DNA of 64,000 nucleotides from Closterium sp. NIES-65 (Eukaryota; Streptophyta; Zygnematophyceae; Desmidiales; Closteriaceae): assembly GCA_948144175.1 (NCBI GenBank), contig CANXME010002107.1, forward strand, positions 434,001 to 498,000, read 5' to 3'. The notes beneath the pieces were generated by a model. The model saw only the letters and a list, made by a program, of their open reading frames with translations, did not search any database and was not told the origin of the DNA. Of this stretch, positions 22,599-33,500 are shown piece by piece. The stretch's first letter is position 1, and each line of letters starts with the position of its first letter. The position numbers were made by a program, and so were the translations under genes.

Positions 22599-23038
22599 CT
22601 ATGGGCTTTGTTTTTTGTTCGCGGCAGAGTTAACAGCGCAACTCCCCGCAACATTCCATGAGCGCATTTGATTGCACGACCCTGTATCAGTCCGCCCTAC
22701 GCTCCCTATTTCACCCAGCTTAGCATCTTGCTGGAAACTCATCCAATGTTCGGGGCTCTGGGTACAGACCCCCATTGTCCTTACACACTTGTGACCGCGC
22801 TTGCACACGAGCGCAAAGAGGAAGCTCTCTGGCCGCTCGCGTTGCATTGAGGCGCGCGCTCCTTCGCACTTTGCACTCGCCTTCGCGCTTTGCACTCGCC
22901 TTCGCGCTTCGCCACTTCGCGCTCGCACACGCTGTAACGTTCCGGACAGTTGCACTCGCCGCACACGCCAGTGCTCGCTTCAACTGCTCGCGCGCTCACC
23001 TCCAGGCGCCTTGAATTCCAAGCCATCAGCGCAGCGCC
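22599..23038. other. 5' region of the aldo/keto reductase gene
   Basis: Contains a direct repeat of CTTCGCGCTTTGCACTCGC around 22865-22910. It otherwise holds the leader of the gene starting at 23039. Confidence 0.45.
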
Positions 23039-26000
23039 ATGGATTTGACGTCGCACATCCGCCTCGCCAACGGCACCTCCATTCCCCGCCTCGCCTGTGC
23101 ACCCTTCCCCTATTTAATCCTCCGCCCTTCCCCTATTCAATCCTCTGCTTTCCCCCTATTCCATCCTCCCCCTTCCGCCTTTTCCCTCTCCAATCCTCCT
23201 CTTTCCTCCTTACGACTCTTTATTCCTTACTCTTCCGCCTCCCCCCTGTTCCATGCCCCATTCCTCCGTATTGCCTGCACCTTCCCCTTTCCTCGTCCTT
23301 CCATTCATTCCCCCCTTCCGCCTTCCCCCCATCCCCCCTTCCCCCCATCTGCCCTTCCCCCATTCCCCCGTTCCGCCCTTCCCCCCTTCCCCCATTCTGC
23401 CCTTCCCCTCTTCCCCCTTCCCCCATTCTGCCTTCCCCCCTTCCCCCCTTGCGCTCTTCTGTCTGTGCGTGCATGTGCATGCATGTGTGCACGTGCTTCC
23501 AGTGGGCACATTTAAGGCCAAAGGTGGGGAGGTGAAGGAGGCAGTCAAAGCAGCACTGGCAGCGGGATACAGGCACATAGGTGAGCCCATGGGTGGCCCG
23601 CCCGATATTTTGCTCGCTGTATCACCCCATTCGTTTCATCTAAAGGCTGTTATATATTCTTTTAATGCAGACACTGCATCAGTGTACAAGAACGAAGCGG
23701 AAGTCGGGGAGGCCATTAGAGAGTACGGCATTGCAAGGGAGGAGGTTTTTATCACCTCCAAAGCTTCGCCTTACGAGCATGGGTGAGGGTCATGCTGTGT
23801 GTAGGAATGTGCACGTCAGTGCATACATGTGTATGTGCTCAATCACACGCCTAGAGCGTGGACTGCGCATGTGATTGTGCACGTCAGTGCATACATGTGG
23901 ACTGCATATCTTGGTGCATGCTTGTGCAGCACCTCCCTTACAGCCTGCTCTCACCCACTCGCTCTCTCACTGGCTCACTCACTCACTCTCCCTCTCCCTC
24001 CCTCACACCAGTTTCCAGCAGGCTCTAGCGGCATGTGCGGCGTCCTTGGAGCGCCTGCAAACAGACTACCTGGTGAGTGTGCGTCGAGTGAGTGAGAAAG
24101 AGAGTGTAGGAGTAAGGTGGCGCGCATGAGTTTGAGTGAGTGAGTGAGTGAGAAAGAGAGTGTAGGAGTAAGGTGGCGCGCATGAGTTTGAGTGAGTGAG
24201 TGAGTGAGAAAGAGAATGTAGGAATAAGGTGACGTGCATGAGTTTGAGTGAGTGAGTGAGTGAGTGAGAAAGAGAGTGTAGGAGTAAGGTGACGCGCATG
24301 AGTTTGAGTGAGTGAGTGAGTGAGAAAGAGAGTGTAGGAGTAAGGTGACGCGCATGAGTTTGAGTGAGTGAGTGAGTGAGAAAGAGAGTGTAGGTGTAAG
24401 GTGACGCGCATGAGTTTGAGTGAGTGAGTGAGAAAGAGAGTGTAGGAGTAAGGTGACGCGCATGAGTTTGAGTGAGTGAGTGAGAAAGAGAGTGTAGGAT
24501 TAAGGTGATGCGCATGAGTTTGAGTGAGTGAGTGAGTGAGAAAGAGAGTGAAGGAGTAAGGTGACGCGCACTGAGTTTGAGTGAGTGAGTGAGAAAGAGA
24601 GTGTAGGAGTAAGGTGGCGCGCATGAGTTTGAGTGAGTGAGTGAGTGTGCGCATGTGCGGCGTCCTTGGAGCGCCTGCAAACAGACTACCTGGTGAGTGC
24701 AGAGTGAGCTAGAGAGTCTCATGGTGCAAGAGTGTGTGAGTGAGTGAGAGAGTGTGCATGTGAGAGGTCAAGTGTGATTATGGAAGTGCGTGTGTGAGAT
24801 GCTTACGGTGCCCACCTCCTTTCTCTTGCTCCACTCCACCGCTCGCACTCTCCCTATCAAGTGTGATTATGGAAGTGGGAGGGACAGTGAATCCCTCCCA
24901 CTCCTGCTCCCATTACTCTCCTCCCTCCCTCACTCACCCTCCCTCCATGTGCATTGACAACCCTCCCGCCCCTCGTCCCTTCTTAGGACCTCTACCTGCT
25001 GCACTGGTGCGTACCCCTCACCTGCCCTCGCCCTGAATCCTCGCCCTCATCCCTCATCCTTGCCCTCTTTTCCCTAGTCTTTTCTTACCCTCGTTTTACT
25101 CTGCCCGTTGACCACTTACCTTCCCAACTCAGATCACTTCATCTGTCAGTGCACCCCTGTGTTCACTGCCATTCTCCTCTCCCTCCTCGCTCCTCCCTCC
25201 CTGCTCTCCTCTCTCTCTCCTCTCTCCTCACTCTTCCCTCCTCCCTCCTCTCCGCTCCTGTTCTCTCCCCTCTCCCCTCTCCCCTCTCCCCTCTCCCCTC
25301 TCCCCTCTCCCCTCTCCCCTCTCCTCTCTCCCCTCTCCCCTCCCCTTATCCCCAGGCCCGGAGTGGCAAAGCTAGATAGGTGAGTAATCAACCCCTTCTT
25401 ACTCCACTTGCCCTCCTCTGTCGTTCCTGCTCTCCCTGCTCTTTGTTTCCGCTTGTACCCTCGAACCTTACTGTATTGAGGCGTCTCAGGACTCTGTTAC
25501 CCCCCATTGACCTTCCTCCCACACGGCTCCCCGCCACCTGTCTTCCCAGGGCGTCTGAGAAGAATGCAGAGATTCGCCTGGAGTCTTGGCGCGCTCTGGA
25601 GCAACTTCAGAGGGAAGGTGGGGCGAGAGGGAGGAGCAAAGGGGAGTGGAGGGGTGTAGTGGAGACGGGGGTAGAAGGGGGTGGAGAGGGGTAGAGGGGC
25701 TGGGACGGTTTTTATAATTATTATTTTTCTTAGCACGTTATGGGCTTTTCCAGAATTTACATAACACGTGCCTTCCCTCCTCTTCCAGGTAAATGCCTCG
25801 CCATTGGAGTCAGCAACTTCACTGCCGCCCATCTCGACCACTTGATGACAAACTCTGCCACCCTGCCAGCTGTCAACCAGGTGGAGGTGCACCCGCTGCT
25901 GACTCAGCGGTCGCTGCGAGTCTACTGTGCTGAGCGTGGTATTTGTGTGGCAGCTTACTCACCCCTGGGGTGTGGCCAGGTGAGTCTCTGTTGTTATCAG

Positions 26001-26741
26001 GTGGGTCTCTGTTGCTACCAGGTGAGTTTCTGTTGCTGCCAGGTGGGTCTCTGTTGCTACCAGGTGAGTTTCTGTTGCTGCCAGGTGGTTGGCGTTTGAG
26101 CTGTGTGGCAGCGTCTGCACCTCTGTGGTGTGGTGACAAGTGGTGGCATTTGTGTGGAAATGTGCAGTTTGGATGCACTGTAGGTACCATGCAAGAGCAG
26201 ATTGCTTACCTATTGCAATCAGCTGCTCAAGCAAATGTGCGTTTGCAAGTTGCTGCTCAATGTCTTACTCACTCGAGGTGCTTAGGATCACGTCAAGCAT
26301 ATGTGGCACATACTCCGGTGAACTATCTGTTTTTGCTATATTTTATTCGTGTATGTTCTCAGCTGTTACAGCAACCAACTGTGCAACAAGTGGCCAAGGA
26401 AGTTGAGCAGTCAGCTGCTCAAGTGCTGCTCAGGTGGAGCCTACAGCATGGAATGGGTATGTTTCGTGTTGTCAATGCGTTTCAAACTGCTTGGTGCTTC
26501 TCGTTCCATCCATTATCTGACAGTTAATTTTGCTGCACATTGACTGTCCAATACAACCCCCCTCTCCCTGCCGTCCTTGTCATATTCATGGCCAGTTACA
26601 ATACCCAAGTCTGTGAGCGCAAGCCGGATCGCAGAGAACGCTGACATATTCAATTTCTCATTGGACAAGGAAAAGATGGATGCATTGGATTCATTAGATG
26701 AAGGTCGCCATTTTTGCTGGTCACCCATTGGGATTGCATAG
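23039..26741 (+). CDS. Aldo/keto reductase, complete 10-exon gene
   Basis: Exons 23039-23096, 23503-23580, 23671-23782, 24012-24072, 24987-25006, 25356-25379, 25550-25617, 25789-25979, 26363-26456 and 26596-26741 give 283 aa with every junction in phase. The NADPH-dependent AKR fold is clear: [10 protein letters not shown], then D46 and Y51 in [11 protein letters not shown]76 in FITSK, and H109 in LYLLHWPG, the full catalytic tetrad. [34 protein letters not shown] and [17 protein letters not shown] follow in family order. It resembles bacterial 2,5-diketogluconate reductase-type and plant AKR4-like enzymes; the substrate cannot be told. Two exons (20 and 24 bases) are microexons. Intron 4 carries a long minisatellite and an exon 4 copy, and intron 8 begins with tandem donors. 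Confidence 0.9.
24073..24650 (+). repeat. About ten tandem units of 55-60 bp in AKR intron 4
   Basis: Units contain (GTGA)n, then GAAAGAGAGTGTAGGAGTAA, GGTGRCGCGCATGAGTTTGA. Length varies with the number of GTGA steps. The array begins exactly at the exon 4 donor (CTG|GTGAGTG) and ends next to a second copy of the exon 4 end. Confidence 0.9.
24648..24697 (+). repeat. Copy of AKR exon 4 end with donor
   Basis: GCATGTGCGGCGTCCTTGGA to TGGTGAGTG repeats the last ~45 bases of exon 4 (ending 24072) without visible change, on the far side of the minisatellite. Confidence 0.85.
25975..26092 (+). repeat. About six tandem 21-base units, each a 5' splice site
   Basis: Starting at the exon 8 donor (GGCCAG|GTGAGT), units of the form CAGGTGAGTTTCTGTTGCTGC / CAGGTGGGTCTCTGTTGCTAC repeat in frame (21 bases is 7 codons). 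Every unit offers CAG|GTRRGT, so the exon could extend in 7-residue steps (VSFCCCQ-like). Confidence 0.8.
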
Positions 26742-27214
26742 AATGGTAGAGCCCTTTCTTGTATGTGTTAGTAGCTAGCTAACTTCAGCAGCTGGACTTC
26801 AAACGCGTACGGCAAATAATTTTGAGGGGAATGGAGGGACCACTTCGCTGGCGTACGTGGCCCGTGCCACGCCAGCATCCCCTCGTTCATGAGCTGGCCA
26901 ACTTCAAGGTTTCGTCTGCTTGGGTCCACGCACTGCCCCTGCTTGGCCCCTGTTTCCCCCAGTTCTTCTTCGACCTTCACTTTCTCAGCCAATCAGCGTC
27001 ACTGCTTTCGCATAACCTCTCTCACAATTGTTCCCAAATTCTTCAGCCAACATTTCTGCCAGTAATATACTTCATGTTGCTTCCTTCTCCTCCATAAAGT
27101 CACCGTCACCGTGTTGTCTGACCGTCTCGCGTTCCGTATTCCGTCAGAGCTTGTCGTTTCTTCGGCAGGGTCAGGTTGGCTTGCTAGTAGGCTGACATCT
27201 GTGAAGAAGGAATC
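26742..27214. other. Intergenic, no gene seen
   Basis: Between the aldo/keto reductase stop and the ascorbate peroxidase start. It should hold the 3' UTR of one and the promoter of the other. Confidence 0.5.
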
Positions 27215-28870
27215 ATGCAGGCCCCTACGGTTGACGCGGATTACTTGAAGGAGATTGAGGCGGTCAGGCGAGACTTGCGATCGCTAATCGCAGAAAAGAG
27301 CTGCGCCCCGCTTATGCTCCGCTTGGCGTAAGACACTGGACTTCGTCGAATCTGTTTTAAACGGTCTATCGATGATTACGAGAGACAGCAATGCGATTGT
27401 GTTTTGTTCCTGCGCGTGTGAATTGATTTTAGGTTTCATGATGCTGGCACTTATGACGCGAAGACGAGAAGCGGCGGACCAAATGCTTCGATAAGAAGCG
27501 AGCTGGAATACACTCATGGCGGAAACGCGGGGATGAAGATAGGCATCGACCTGCTTGGTGAGCTTACATGTCATTTTCGCAATTCACAGGGCTGGTAACG
27601 GATAAGCACTCATTGCAGTGTTTCCTGTCTGCAGAGCCGGTCAAGGCGAAACATCCACGAGTATCATACGCTGACATCTACCAGGTGCAATCTTGGTTCC
27701 CACCTTGTGTTTTGTGCGCATTTAACCTGTTATCAACCTTCTTCTGGCATTTTAACTCACTGCCGTCTTGATTGAGCAGCTAGCTGGCGTAGTAGCTGTT
27801 GAAGTAACTGGAGGTCCTACCATCCCTCTCAAGCCCGGCCGAAAGGTGAGCTCAAGCACACGCCTCCATAGTTTTCTTTCTGTGTGTTTTCTTGTGCTCA
27901 CAGCTCATTCTCTGGCTGTCCGGGCGCTGGTTGGGCAGGACTCCCTGGCTGTTACTCCTGACGGCAGGCTGCCAGATGCTCATAAAGGTGCGTGAATTCA
28001 GGCGAACTGTCCACACCTAGTATTCGTGAACTTCACTTTGTGGTATTGGGGGCTTCGTGATTGTTTGTGTGAGCATGTGAGTCATCTTTTCCAATGCCGC
28101 CCTTCCGTTTCAGGATCTGCTCATCTACGAGATATATTCTGCCGCATGGGGTTCAGCGATCAAGACATTGTGGCATTGAGTGGATCACACACTTTGGTAA
28201 GCCACCGCTTAAACTCACATTCCTGCAAACGCACGAGGCATTGTGTAATTAAATTCTGAATGTGGATGCAGGGGCGTGCACATAAGGATCGTTCTGGCTT
28301 TGAGGGGGCATGGACGCAGCAACCACTGAAATTTGACAACACCTACTACATGTGAGTTCAAAAACTGAGACAGAGTATGTTTTTGTTGTGTCAGAAGCGT
28401 GTCTTACTCAGGCAGTCTGTGTTGGCATACCTTTTCCTGTGCCCCTGCAACAGTGAGCTCTTGAAAGGAGACGCTACAGGACTACTCCAGCTTCCCACGG
28501 ACAAGTGCCTCGTAGAGGACCCCAAGTTTCGTCCATTCGTTGAGTTGTATGCAAAGGTAAGCAATAGAGGCAATTGTGATTGTTCCTAGAGTTGGGTTGG
28601 AGGGTGCAGAAGTACTTATGGGTCCATTTTGCCTTCTGTTGCTATTTGCAGGATGAGGAGGCGTTTTTTAGGGACTACACATCTGCACACAAGAAAATGT
28701 CTGAGCTTGGGTGCAAGGATACCTCTCCAGCGTTCTGGGAAGCTGATGCTGCAGCCAAGGAGACTGTTAGTGCATCCACCATCTTGGCCCAAAGTGCGTT
28801 TGGTGCTGTTGTCACTGCTGGAGTTCTTGTTCTGGGGTACCTGTATGAGCTCCGGCGGAAAGCCAAGTGA
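27215..28870 (+). CDS. APX: Ascorbate peroxidase, peroxisomal-membrane type
   Basis: Nine exons (27215-27327, 27433-27557, 27635-27684, 27780-27845, 27939-27987, 28114-28196, 28272-28351, 28454-28556, 28652-28870) give 295 aa in phase. Haem peroxidase class I: K and C of [11 protein letters not shown], distal R and H in [32 protein letters not shown], proximal H160 in VALSGSHTL, ascorbate-site R169 in [13 protein letters not shown]176, and FDNTYY. The C-terminus [20 protein letters not shown] then [11 protein letters not shown] is a tail anchor with basic tail, the signal for peroxisome/glyoxysome membrane. It reduces H2O2 with ascorbate. Odd point: the distal Trp (Trp41 of pea APX) is Phe39, encoded across the exon 1/2 junction GC|GTTTCAT. 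Introns are short and clean, with no exon copies. Confidence 0.93.
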
Positions 28871-30584
28871 TTGCTGGATAATTTTAATCGTTTGGCAAAG
28901 CTTTACCAGCATGTGGCCACCACATTGCCACCACTATATGCCGTAAATGTTTCATGGACCTCCTCCGGATGTTTCTAGAATTTCAGAAATGTATAAATGA
29001 CGCTTGCTTGAAAATGTGTAGGTATTCCTGGATGATGGCGAACCATAAATTATTACCGATGTATTTCTCTTGTCCTTTCAACATCCCATTTCTCTATGGT
29101 AATGTTCTAATGTGTTCGAATGGTGAATTTGATGTCTTTCACAAATCGAGAAAGAGGTATCGCGTGCGATACCGTACCGAGCCACGTTACAGCGAGAAAC
29201 CGCTGAAAGCTTTCAAACTGCGACACTTTTGGCGCGCAATTTCTGTCCAATCAGCTCACGAGCATGACAGAAGGCTTCCACACCAACGAAGCGCGGGCCA
29301 GCCGAGCTGAATGCCATTCCCTTACCGTCACACGGCGGCAGCTTTGCTTTCCCCAGCGGCGGAACTCCCAAAGCATTCCCAATTTCCAATCCGAAGGCTT
29401 TCCTCCCTTCTCTGGTCAGTAGTCAGAATGCGAGTCACTGCACCTGGTACTAGCTCTCCTCGGAAGATTAGTCCTCCATGTTCCCGACTTAGGTCTCTTA
29501 GCTTCTGCAGCAGTACGGCTACGGTTCGAGCTGATTAGACCAAAAGAGTTACTATTAGTAGCCGGGTATTTCAATTTGTCTATAGCATGTGGTTCTTGTA
29601 CTCGTTCTATCTGTTACTAGTCCACGGCTCATTAAGCCGTTACTCTATCTGTTACTGTTATACATTAAGCTCTATAACAAAGCTCTTATTGTCAACTTCA
29701 TTTGGCGAGGGGTGATTTTCAGAAGAAACGACCAATTGCTGCTCGCGCTACTGTAGATTCGGCTAGGCTCAGCGTTGATACAGTTCATTATGAGAATGAT
29801 TTCTCCCTGATGCACCATCGCACGCTGCTGTACGACGGTTACGACGGTTCGCGAAAAGCTTTGCTACGGATACGTCCCACAGCAACAAATCACAGCTCTA
29901 GAGGTAGCTGTGTAGTGCACCTTTTCGGGTTCCCGTCTACCTCTGCTTGCCCTCCAGCGACCTGCTAAACTTTAGAGTGGAGTGACGCGGCGACAAGACG
30001 ACATGACGCAACAGCTGACGTGTACCGGAGATGGTCTTTCGAATCATGAAAGGCTCGTGCGACGGGAGGCGGTTGTTCCAGCAAGTCTTGGAATAGAGCC
30101 AAGTTATGCATCCTCCAGCCCGAGTGACGGAGTATTAGCTCCACCGTCGAAACTGGCAGTGTGAAGCAAACGTTTTTCAACCCCCGTGAGACTGGAAGCG
30201 GCAGGAGCAGCATCGACGACAGCCTCCAACCGGACGGAACCGACAATCGGCCGTCGAGATTGCTCGCACACCCAGCCGCGGGAACAACGCAGCCTTTCTC
30301 GGAGTACGAATAGCGGGAAGCAGCGTACACAGCTGTTCGCAAACGGCAGGAGTGTTCGCCGACCAGCATCGCAAGCAGCGCTTTTTCATTCCGATTTCTG
30401 GCCGTCAAGAGGTGGACGTTTCGATGCGTCAAGTTCAAGACCTCGCAAAACACGTTCCGAAGCAGCGTGACGCAGTTCGCGGGAGATTGTTCTCGGCCGT
30501 TCGCCTTGAGGATCGCGTTTGTTCGCATCGAGTTCCTCGGCGTTCCCTTGGATTTCGGTCGTGAACAATGAAGGATCATTCATG
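28871..30584. other. Intergenic, AT-richer, no recognised gene
   Basis: The first part is the 3' flank of the peroxidase gene. 29540-29700 is AT-rich with short direct repeats (CTATCTGTTACT). A 204-codon minus-strand frame at 29965-30579 has no recognisable domain and I do not call it a gene. The last part leads into the module array. Confidence 0.4.
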
Positions 30585-33500
30585 GTACGTAATAGCGAAG
30601 GCTGGTGGGGGGAATCATATAGGCGTCTAGGAGAGGAACGCCTAGAGAGTCTCGTCGCTTTCCCCGTTCGAGTCATGTTCAATGATACCCTTCCGCTAAC
30701 GCGTGTACCGTCCCTCTCCTCCTGTCCTCCTCGTTCTCCCATTTGCATTTGTGCAATTAAATCGGAGGCGCGGGATTCGGGTCGTATTAGCGTCCGGCTA
30801 AGGGTTGCGCCAAACACTGTTTGAAGCTCGCAAGCGTTCCTTAGGAGATCGTTGGCGATCAGAGGACGATAAACGGTACGTAAGAGCGAAGGGTGTTGGG
30901 GGGGGATTCCTGTAAGCGTCTAGGAAAGGAACGCCTAGAGAGTCTCGTCGCTCTCCTTCGTCGCGTCATGTGCGTAATCACCCTCCCACTAACGCGTTTA
31001 CCGTCTTTCTCCCCTGTTCTCCTCCTCGTTCTCCCCCCTGCATGTGCGCGTCCGAGCCACGGAATTCGAGCCGGCGCCATCGGTGCAGCGTCCGAACGAG
31101 GTCGCAGCAGACACCGCATGTGAAGTTTCGCCAAACGTCGCAGGCGTTACCTTAAATCTCGCACGCGATCAATGAAATGAAAGATTATAGGTACGTAAGC
31201 GGGACGGTTTGATGAGGGGATTCATGTAGGCGTCTAGGACTGCACCGCCTAGCGAGTCTCGTCACTTTCCTTCTTTGCGTCATGTGTGAATCTACCCTAC
31301 CACTAACGCGTCTGTTGTCCCTCTCCCCGCGTTCGCCTCGTTCCCCCTCTGCATGTGTGCGATTACTAATCGGAGGCTCGGGATTCGATCCAGCGCCATC
31401 GGTGCAGCGTCCGAACGAGATCGCACCAGACACCAGTGAAGAATCGGTAGAGGTCAAAGATTTCGCATGGGTTCCCTTCTATTTCAACGGTACTTATTAG
31501 CGAAGGCTGGGGGGGGGGAACACGTAGCAGTATAGGATAGGAATGCCTAGAGAGTCTCGCCGCTTTCTTTCTTCCCTTCGTATGGGAGATTACCCATCCA
31601 CTAACATCTGTGTTCTCACTCTCTCCCTGTCCTTACCTGTTCTCCCCCCTCTCCCTGTGCCATCGCTCCAGCGTACAAAGGAGGTTGCTGCAGCCATTCT
31701 GAAAATCGCAAGCGTTCTTTCAAAGCTCACAAGCATTTGCCTGGAGATCGTTGACGATCCACAACGGTACGTAAGAACGAGACGGCTGGGGGGGGGGGGT
31801 GTAGTGAGTCGTAGAGCGTCGCCGCGCAGAGGCATGAGTCGTGTCTCTTGCTTTTGCCTGCGCCACTCTCCTACAGCTGTTTTTACCCCTCCCTTGTTGG
31901 TGCCGCTTCTGTGTCCGTGTCTCTCGCCCCGTGCGTGTGTGTGTGTGCCTCACGGCCTGCGAGCATGGGCAGCCGGAGCAACGGAGCAACCTGGAGCAAC
32001 TTGGAGCAGCATACATGAAGGGAAGGCGTGGTGCAGGAGTGGCAGAGCAACGGACACAGTGTGGTACGCGGGAGGGGTTGCTTGCAGGGGGGAGTGTTGT
32101 GAGTCGTAAAGCGTCACCGCGCAGAGGCAAGAGTCGTGTCCGTTGCTTGCAGGTCCATCACTCGCCACCTGCTGCTTCTAACCCTCCTATATTGCACTGC
32201 TTCTGTGTGTGTGTCTCTCTCCCCTCGTGTGTGTGTGCCTCGTGGCCTGCGAGACGGAGAGCAATGGCACCACGTGGACGTCTCAAGTGAAAGCGTGCGC
32301 AGGAGTGGGAGAGTGGCGGGCGGAGCATGGTACGTGCCAGGGGGTGCTTGCAGGGGGGCAGTGAAGTGAGTCATAGGGCGTCGCCGCGCAGAGGCAAGAG
32401 TCGTGTCTGTTGCCCTTGCGTCCACCACACGCCTCCTGCTCCTTCTAACCCTCCCTTGTTGCATTGCTTCTGTGTCGCTGTGTATCTCTCCCCTCTCCCC
32501 ATGTGTTGTGCCTCACCGCCTGCGAGACGGACGGGAATGGACGCAGCGTCCATTGCTGGCGCTCACGAGAGACAACCAGGAGCAGCACGCCTCAAGTGAA
32601 AGCGTGCGCAGGAGTGAGAGAGTGGCGGGCGGAGCATGGTATGTGCCAGGGGATGCTTGCAGGGGGGCAGTGAAGTGAGTCGTAGCGTGTCGCCGCGCAG
32701 AGGCAAGAGTCGTGTCTGTTGCTTGCGGGTCCATCACACGCCTCCCGTTGCTTCTAATCCTCTTGCATCGCTCCTGTGTGGCTGTGTATCTCTCCCTTCT
32801 CCCCATGCGTGTGTGTGCCTCACGGCCTGGGAGGTGGAGGGGATCGCACTGAGTTGAGGGGCGATGGGCGGAGCTTCCATTGCCGGTTCGTACCAGAGAC
32901 AACCGTCCAGCAAGGAGAAGGGGCAGGAACGAAGCTTTGACTGCTCCTTTGACGCATTTAAGTATTTTCTTCTCTGTACTCTTTGCTTCGCCTCGTGTGT
33001 TGCCAAACGCTCATCGCGCTGCATTACATCTGTCTGCATTACATTGCTTTCTCCTCTGAAATCTTTCCACTGGCTGCTCTGAATGTGCATGTGCAGGTGC
33101 GTGTGTGCGTGTGGGGGAGGGGTTGTGTGCATGTGTGCGTGTGTGCATGCGTCTGTGTGTGTGCATGCCTGTGAGTGTGCCTCTCAGCCCGAGTGTGTGG
33201 CAGGTTGCTCTTTGGACGGTTGCCTGCAGATCGGTTGGGACAACAGGCTCCTTTCGTTTCCAATGCAAGAGGTACCTGGGATTGAAGACGCACCAGCAGG
33301 GCGGATGCATCATGCGTTGCTTGCTCCTTGTCGTCTCAGTCCTGTCGCCCGCTGCCCTCTGCCATCTATTCAGCTCACGCCAGTGCTCTTTCACATCCAA
33401 AGTCTCGCATGTAATCGCTTCTCCTCGCCTTACTCAGACCGCCTCTTGTCTACATCCTTGCCATCCTTCTTCCCCTCTCCCCAGAGTAGCAAGAACTCAC

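Noticed and set aside
24025-24722. Long minus-strand ORFs rich in [11 protein letters not shown]
   Set aside because: Translations of the AKR intron 4 minisatellite.
29540-29720. AT-rich stretch with an LTR-like look
   Set aside because: No matching second end, target-site duplication or element coding sequence could be seen, so it cannot be supported.
29965-30579. 204-codon minus-strand ORF
   Set aside because: No recognisable domain, no splice support, moderate GC, and it abuts the repeat array; probably chance.
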